A DNA stretch of 64,000 nucleotides from Limonium bicolor. Taxonomy: Eukaryota > Streptophyta > Magnoliopsida > Caryophyllales > Plumbaginaceae. The stretch spans positions 285,363,533-285,427,532 of the forward strand of contig CM041778.1 of assembly GCA_023374045.1 (NCBI GenBank), read 5' to 3'. Shown here piece after piece: positions 58,013 to 64,000 of the stretch. The notes beneath the pieces are model-generated. The model made no database searches. It saw only the letters and a program-made list of their open reading frames with translations, and had not been told where the DNA came from. Position numbers and translations under genes: made by a program. Position 1 is the stretch's first letter, and each line of letters begins with the position of its first letter.

Positions 58013-59589
58013 GCTAGTGTCTAGTTGCATTTTGCTTTCTTAATTTTTTTTTCTATTTTGTAGGGGGTTTATGATATTTCCATTTTAATGAGGCTTAGAT
58101 GTTCGAATTTCAGTCTCTTGTCTTTTCGATTTACAATCTCAAGAAAATGAAAAAATGTTTGTTCATTTTGCACCTTCAACCAAATCATCTTTCAAAACTA
58201 ATGTTCATCTTCTGGCAATTGAATAAAATGATTTGTCTTTTTGTTTCCAAAAGGATGAACATGTCCAACCAAATGCCACAGTCCACCCCTAAGCATCCAA
58301 ACAAACCACATACAAATTGTTGTCATAAACCCTGGACTAATACTGGGGGCAATCTGAGTTTAAAGACCAACCACGATTATTTCTTTTGTTTAATTGTGCG
58401 AACGAGTTTCTGAGTGAAAATCTCGCGAGAGTGTCTTGAGTGGAAAAACCATGAGTGATCGAGCATGTCATTTTTACACGACTCTGGTGAGACCACATTC
58501 AAAGGTGAGGTAAACGGCATAACTCCGACCGAAGGAGATAATTTGTAAATTTACGTTTAAACCTGTAAAAAGTAACAAAGAACGGATACACAACTATTAG
58601 GGATGACGAAGCACCTAGGTACAACACCACACAGCCAAAAAGCTTGTGAACCCTGACATTACACCCTAGGCACCCCCGCTGGGCTTTTCATGTATGACCC
58701 CTTTTATAACACTACAAGCTCCACAAACAAGCCAACCAATGATGAATAACCGACCCGGTGACCAAAGGAAGCAAGGAGCCCGTCTTTTGAGCAACAACTT
58801 CACAAGTCCAAAGAAGCAAAACCGCTACCAGCATGACGAAACGATCCGCAAATGGTCCCAAAGTGACACAGGATCCAAATGAGCTAATATCAAAAATAGC
58901 TCTCAAAGTTCAAAGCCGGGAAACACAAGAACCCCGAAGGAAAGGAAATCCAAAGAAAGGCGAACCTGAAAAGCCTCGAAGAAATCCAAAATCGGAAAAA
59001 AGAAAGAAGATGCAAGGAACAATCCAAAAGTTCCAAGCCCCAAGTTCATAAGCGAAGCCATCATGAAGCAGCCAAACGACTTCAAGGCAAAGAAGATAAG
59101 TCCGAGAGGCGGTGCAAGTTGCAGCTTTGGTCACCCTTAAAGCTCCACATATCCTAAACATTCCGCCATTATCCTATTGTCATCACACCCCATGGCCACG
59201 TTATAAGCTCAAAAGACTTCCGACTTAGTAGTTGTGTATCCAATCGAGTGAAAGTAACAGGTTGAACACGTAAATCTAACAAATGTCAAATTCAATGGTT
59301 GAGAAGTTATGACCGTAAGTGAGAAACGAGTGCAAACACCAAACACGTCGAGTGTAGGTTAAGAAGCACCACATCAAAACATAATCCTTGACCATGTGAG
59401 GGCGAGACTTGTTCGCACGTTTGGCCAAAGAAAATACTGGGGGCAATCGATCGTTCCGATCGATCGCCATGAACTCTAGCTCAGATTGTCTTAAGGGAAA
59501 AATACTGGGGGCAATTGTTGGCTCCAACAATTGCTATGACAACACCAATTGGAACCCAAAGCTCAAACATCACCACCATCATCCCACCA

Positions 59590-59745
59590 CAGGCACACAC
59601 AAGCCCTTACCACCAATCAAGCACCTCAGGTCCACATAAGCCCTTACCTCCACACCTCCACTACACAGGCCCACATAAGCCCTTACCTGCACATCAAACA
59701 CCACAGGCCCACGTAAGCCCTTACCTTCACATCATACACCATACC
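59590..59745 (+). repeat. Tandem repeat with CACATAAGCCCTTACC core
   Basis: Five units of about 30-40 bp, each with AAGCCCTTACC and most with CAGG(C/T)CCAC(A/G)TAAG. Confidence 0.8.
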
Positions 59746-59849
59746 CCACCGGCGGCATGTTCATCTCGTAGGAGATAAATTTCAAGTCCGAAGTCTATAG
59801 TTAGGAAATGATAATTCACTTTCCTTTTCACTAAACAGAATTTTCTTCA

Positions 59850-60110
59850 AACACTGCCACGTTTGGCACCTCTTTCAACAATTTCTTGTCTTGAACAACT
59901 TTCCTCTAACCACTTCGGTTTCATAAACCTCATCATGGCCACATTTGGCACACTTTCTAGCAATGTCTTGCTTTGGACAATTTTTGATCCTTAACATTGT
60001 CATGTTTGGCACATTTTCCAACGATTTCTTGTTTTGGACAAGTTTCCTACATACACTTTGATTGTATTTTGACATGCACATCATCTTTGCCACGTTTGGC
60101 ACTTTCATAA
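59850..60110 (+). repeat. Degenerate repeat with CACGTTTGGCAC core
   Basis: Four units of about 60-70 bp carry CCA(C/T)(G/A)TTTGGCAC, a following TTTC..CAA and TTCTTG(T/C)(C/T)TT..ACAA. Another CACGTTTGGCAC stands alone at 60745. It contains ACGT, a plant bZIP-type core, but function is unknown. Confidence 0.7.
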
Positions 60111-60179
60111 TCAACTTTCATCATGATCGTTTGCATAAAGTTTACCTTGCATCCGTCCGTACGAAACTCCTTATCATAA

Positions 60180-60690
60180 ACCAGAGATACAGATTCTCAG
60201 CCGAAGGTACAGATTCTTCAGAGATACAGATTCTCGCCCCAAAGATACAGATTCTTCAGAGATACAGATTCTCACCCGATCAGAGATACAGATTCTCACC
60301 CCGAAGATACAGATTCTTCAAAGATACAGATTCTCGCCCCGGAGATACAGATTCTTCAGAGATACAGATTCTCACCCCGAAGATACAGATTCTTCAGAGA
60401 TACAGATTCTCGCCCCGGAGATACAGATTCTTCAGAGATACAGATTCTCCCCGGAGATACAGATTCTTCAGAGATACAGATTCTCACCGAAGATACAGAT
60501 TCTTCAGAGATACAGATTCTCGCCCCAGAGATACAGATTCTCACCACGAAGATATAGATTCTTCAGAGATACAGATTCTCATCCATAGATACAGACTCTT
60601 CAGGGATACAGATTCTCACCCGTAGATTCAGATACAGATTCTCACCACGAAGATGCAGATTCTTCACAGATACAAATTCTCACCTGAGTA
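60180..60690 (+). repeat. GATACAGATTCT minisatellite of element V
   Basis: More than 20 copies of AGATACAGATTCT alternate in two contexts (followed by TCAG or by C-CCCC-G), giving a compound unit of about 36-40 bp. The 187-aa ORF at 60062-60625 reads through it because the repeat lacks stops; I do not accept it as a gene. Confidence 0.88.
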
Positions 60691-60849
60691 GAAGAACTCA
60701 CCCTCAAGTTTGTCATAAGTCTTACCCACTTCCTTAGCACCTGCCACGTTTGGCACTCTCAGTCCTTAACCTTTTACACACACTTCGGAATAGGTTGCGG
60801 TCCCTAGATGCACCTAGGTCATACAATTCATCATCACATTAAGCACATT

Positions 60850-61035
60850 TCACTCATTATAGGTAGTCAACGCCTTAGAATAGCTTGACATCATTTTCAT
60901 CGTCTAGGTAGTCAACGCCTTAGAATCGCTTGACATTACTTCATCTTATAGGTAGTCAACGCCTTAGAATCGCTTGACATCTTCTCATTCTCACTCATAG
61001 GTAGTCGGCGCCTTAGAATAGCTCGACGCAATCTG
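60850..61035 (+). repeat. Tandem repeat with GTAGTCAACGCCTTAGAATC
   Basis: Four units of about 50-55 bp: GGTAGTC(A/G)(A/G)CGCCTTAGAAT(A/C)GCT(T/C)GAC separated by CAT-rich spacers. Confidence 0.85.
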
Positions 61036-61118
61036 CATATAGGGCCTTTTAAGATCCAAAATTTTGGGGTATCACTCAGGCATCAACTAGTCTTTTCATC
61101 TTCATTACAAAGCCTAGT

Positions 61119-61133
61119 TGACGGGGGGCAATC
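61119..61133 (+). other. Polypurine tract of element V
   Basis: TGACGGGGGGCAATC directly precedes the 3' LTR. Its GGGGGCAATC core recurs upstream at 58343, 59435 and 59505. Confidence 0.85.
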
Positions 61134-63190
61134 TGTTATACCCAAAATTTCAACCCCCCCTGGAGTGGTCTCTAAGGCATACGTGTTACAAAGGGCAAAG
61201 TGGTCAAAATGCACCAATGCAGGATTTCCAAAGGACATTATCGGGGTTTTCTATTTTCATATGACTTGTTCATTATCTCCAAACACTTCTAAATATCATA
61301 GTCATTATGAAAGGTATTTCATGATTTTCTGATAATATTTATTCTGGAAATTTAGCTTTTAATTCATATTATAAGCTAATTTCTTTAATATTAACACATG
61401 AAATAGCCTCAAAATAGAAATTAAAAGGTTTCCAAAAATTGAAATAAAATTGTCACATGGTTACCATGACTACATACAGTCATAAACCTGAAATTATTTT
61501 ATTGGGAACCTTATCCCAAAATTTAAAAGAGAAATTCAATCATTTTTGCAATTTTCTCTCTCCTCCGGAAAATACCGAAATCAAAACAAAATGTCATGCA
61601 ATTTTAACACAAGATAGAGGATGATTTTTAGAGACTAATTCCGTTGGAATTTCGTTATTTCGACTTTCCAATAATTAGTTATGAATTATGGGAGATTCCA
61701 TATTGTGCGATTTTTATCTAATCGATTATTTATCAAAATAATCCGATTCCAACTCTCAAAATTCCTAAAAATCATTCTTTACCTTCAGTTAAATTTTCAT
61801 AATTTTTATCGGCTTGCAACATATTCTAAAAAATCAGATTCCCTTAGAGCACAAAATCAGTCTTTTAGATAAAGATCTTGCTCTATCAATTTGACCATGC
61901 TCTTTCTATAAAAGGACCCCCCAAGAACGAACTAGGGCAGAGGAGAACACTTCTAAAGTCAGAAAACACAGCCACAAACTTTCTCCCCACGTTTTAACAC
62001 TTCCAAGCCTCAAATCAATACCGAAACACTGCAGAAATCACCCCGAAATCACCAAAAACTCATCCTTTCTTCTCCTATTGAACTTCCAAGCACCAAAAAC
62101 ACATAAAACCACCACAAAAACAGAAGAGAAACGTCCTTAACAGCATAAAGAAGAAGGAGTCAGAAGCACAATTCGAAGTCAATCCAAAATCGGCATCAAC
62201 GAGGCACCAAAAGATCCCCGTTGTGAAGAGTCTCATCAAATCTGAAGGTAAAACAGGTTGAAGTCATGTTTTTCTGACTTTGTTCAACTTTAACTACTCT
62301 GTGTTAAAATTTGGAGTCGAATTGACTTTTTATCGCTTCTGAATTAGCGTTTGTTTTCGCTTCTGCTCAATAACTTGTTTGCTAAGTTTCGTGTTTAATT
62401 CGAATTCAAATTGTAAACTTTCAATCACTAACATGTTTAGAATCTTTCAGGCTACCTACCCATAAAATTTGAGCCAGAAACACCGCCGGGAGCCACCCAA
62501 ACGCCGCTGTCCGAGGGCGGTTCGCACCCACGGACGCTATGTCCGGGGTCCCGGACGCCTGTCCGAAAGCCGGACGCCCCCGGACGGTGGCGGGATATTT
62601 TTATTTTCAAAATTTAGGGTTTTATAAAACATGTCCGGGCCCACGGACGTCCTGTCCGTGGCCCCGGACTTTTCAAAATCTCGTTTATGTTTAAATTTGA
62701 CTTTACTGTGTAATTAAGTTAACTAGGGTCCGTAGGTTCGGACATTAGGTCCGTAGCCACGGACGAAAACAAAACTTGACCTAATTCTGCCTCCGAAACC
62801 CTAGTTTAAGTATTTTAATTTCCACTTTAATTTTCTGTCAAAAAATGTTAAAAAAAAAAAAAACAGAAGCGCGCACTTAGGTTAAAAACGACTCGTAATA
62901 AGCCGTAATTAAACTAAGTAGAGGAAAAACGACTTCTAGGGGTAATGAAAGTAATTGAACCCTAATTAAGTCGAATATCAAGCCCCCGAACCCGAACTCT
63001 CCTTTCCTAATTTGATCTAGGTTAAAATTAGGTGGCGACTCTTAATAGGTTCCAGTGAGCTAGCTTAGGTTTTAATAATTTTTGTTATATGACATAGTTA
63101 TTAATCTTAGGTTATAAGTGGACCTAAAACCCGGTTAGATCCTAATCAACTTTAATCAACATAGGATAGGGTTTAAAATCGAGGCTCACA
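61134..63190 (+). mobile_element. 3' LTR of element V
   Basis: Co-linear with 53421-55475; differences include CACCGCCGGGAG for CACCGGGAG, one base fewer in GACGCCTGTCC, and A- or T-run lengths. The TATA box is at 61907-61913 and the hairpin cluster at 62505-62765. Confidence 0.94.
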
Positions 63191-64000
63191 ATATGTTTAG
63201 TAAACAATTGTATAAGGTTATAAATACTCCCTGTTATTAGTTGGTTAACACCGAGAGAGGTTTAACTAACAAATTGTCAATGAGACTTCAGCTAACTGGA
63301 ACTTGGGGAGAAGAGGAATCCGGGACTGACTCCGGTCTTGCATGTTCAGGATAGGAGGTCGGCATCTGTATCAGATCTGTCTTCCGCCTAGGGTCGACAA
63401 TTTGACTCGACCAGCTCGAGTGAACAGTTCGAGAGTGGGAGGCAAATTCAGGAGGCGCACGAGGGTCAAGCCTACACCCCTCATCACTTAAGAATTAAAG
63501 TTTATTAACCCAATGGAGATATAACTCATTGGCTAGGGTTACCTTGACCCGATAAAAATAAACAATTCAGTTAGAGAACAACTAGCTCTATTAAGAGAAC
63601 GGTTGACACTTAAAGGTATGGTCTAACACGAGAACTAAACAATTCTCAGGCCTCGGAGTTAGGGATCTAACTTACTCATTAATGGGCGTCCATTACGATG
63701 TTTGATTTATTTGAGCTGTGAATGTTTCACTTAAATGTTGTTTGTTATCATACTTCTTATTATTATTTGTATGAATAAACAATTGCATGAATACGACAAA
63801 GTTCGTGTGTAACCTGCTAGCTTGTGGGCTGCACGTTTCTGTACAGCCATGTGCTGAGCCCCTTGGGGCCTGTGATTTAAACATTGCAGGTAGGTGCCAG
63901 AGGACTCGAACCTGAGAGTTGGAGGGTAGAGTACTTCGGTTGCTTTACATTTGTTACACGAGTTGTGCATGTACTCGTTTAGTAATTGATGAGACGTTAG
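63191..64000 (+). mobile_element. LTR body continuing right of element V (open at window edge)
   Basis: This is the continuation of 50188-53420. It contains the tandem-hairpin module at 63844-63895, which in other families lies 350-550 bp before the LTR end, so the terminus should be a few hundred bases past 64000. No ORF is credible. Confidence 0.65.
63844..63895 (+). promoter_or_regulatory. Conserved tandem-hairpin module (right-edge LTR copy)
   Basis: CAGC-CATGT-GCTG followed by AGCCCC-TT-GGGGCC, then a T-containing stretch and TTGCAGGTAGG. The first loop differs from those of the other families while both stems are kept. Confidence 0.55.

Larger units (their letters stand above)
58013..61118 (+). 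other. 3' internal region of element V: no pol, repeat-rich
   Basis: No protease, RT or integrase motif is seen. The sequence is built of tandem repeats (entries at 59590, 59850, 60180 and 60850) and carries TACTGGGGGCAAT-like words at 58339, 59435 and 59500 that resemble the PPT. ORFs of 60-187 aa come from repeats. This replaces the roughly 4 kb of pol expected in an autonomous relative. Confidence 0.65.
53421..63190 (+). mobile_element. Element V: TR-GAG-type non-autonomous LTR retrotransposon
   Basis: Nearly identical LTRs (53421-55475, 2055 bp; 61134-63190, 2057 bp) flank a 5658-bp interior with one intact gag ORF and no pol. The LTR termini are TGTTATACCC and CTCACA. Flanks are CTATG on the left and ATATG on the right, a 4-of-5 target duplication. 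The differences I noticed between the LTRs are almost all 1-3 bp indels, so the insertion is very recent. The PBS, PPT (GACGGGGGGCAATC) and gag type point to the Tat/Ogre branch of gypsy. It lies inside the LTR body that begins at 50188. Confidence 0.93.

Noticed and set aside
60062..60625. 187-aa ORF rich in RYRF/RDTDS repeats
   Set aside because: It is a read-through of the GATACAGATTCT tandem array, which lacks stops in this frame; the peptide is just the translated repeat.

Overview
The window is a nest of LTR retrotransposons typical of a large plant genome, almost certainly a eudicot. The evidence is long AT-rich LTRs, primer-binding sites matching plant initiator tRNA-Met, chromovirus and Copia pol remnants, and a Tat/Ogre-type gag. 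I found no intact host gene, rRNA gene, tRNA gene or CRISPR array. The only complete ORF I accept as a real product is the 422-aa Gag at 56744-58012.

Layout. (1) 1-1215 is the 3' end of an LTR ('IV') inserted in the 5' LTR of element III. (2) Element III (plus strand, Tekay/Del-type chromovirus): 5' LTR part 1216-3162, tRNA-Met PBS, decayed gag, an AlkB dioxygenase fragment (about 4822-5234) that looks captured from the host, a structured RNA block, an integrase C-terminus plus chromodomain, a polypurine tract, and a 3' LTR of about 5.25 kb. That 3' LTR is cut into three pieces (9233-9648, 27803-30462, 44641-46816) by two later minus-strand insertions. (3) Element I, 9649-27797, target duplication AAAGT; its 5' LTR holds a solo LTR (21073-25353, duplication TGCCA). 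(4) Element II, 30463-44635, target duplication ATTTA. I and II are related, with LTRs of about 4.5 kb and non-coding internal regions of about 5 kb (LARD-like, non-autonomous). (5) 46822-48302 is a broken Copia pol (reverse transcriptase to RNase H), the sequence into which III inserted. (6) From 48303 four LTR 5' ends follow one another (48303, 49473, 49985, 50188); their 3' parts run past position 64000. (7) Element V, 53421-63190, is a young TR-GAG element: two nearly identical LTRs of about 2.06 kb, one gag ORF, no pol, and a 3.1-kb repeat-rich 3' region.

Inferred insertion order: Copia first, then III inside it; then IV, I and II inside III's LTRs, and the solo LTR inside I. On the right the LTR stack entered the Copia, and V entered the stack last.

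The most interesting signals are not classical genes. They are: (a) the AlkB fragment inside a chromovirus; (b) a block of about 150 nt in I, II and III that folds into two hairpins with 7-nt loops, complementary to each other in two of the three elements; (c) a tandem-hairpin module (CAGC-loop-GCTG followed by GCCCC-loop-GGGGC, then a CAGGTA-like site) in the LTRs of six families; and (d) arrays of four 35-36-nt hairpins at a period of about 72 nt in two LTR families. All statements rest on reading by eye; no alignments or folding programs were run.
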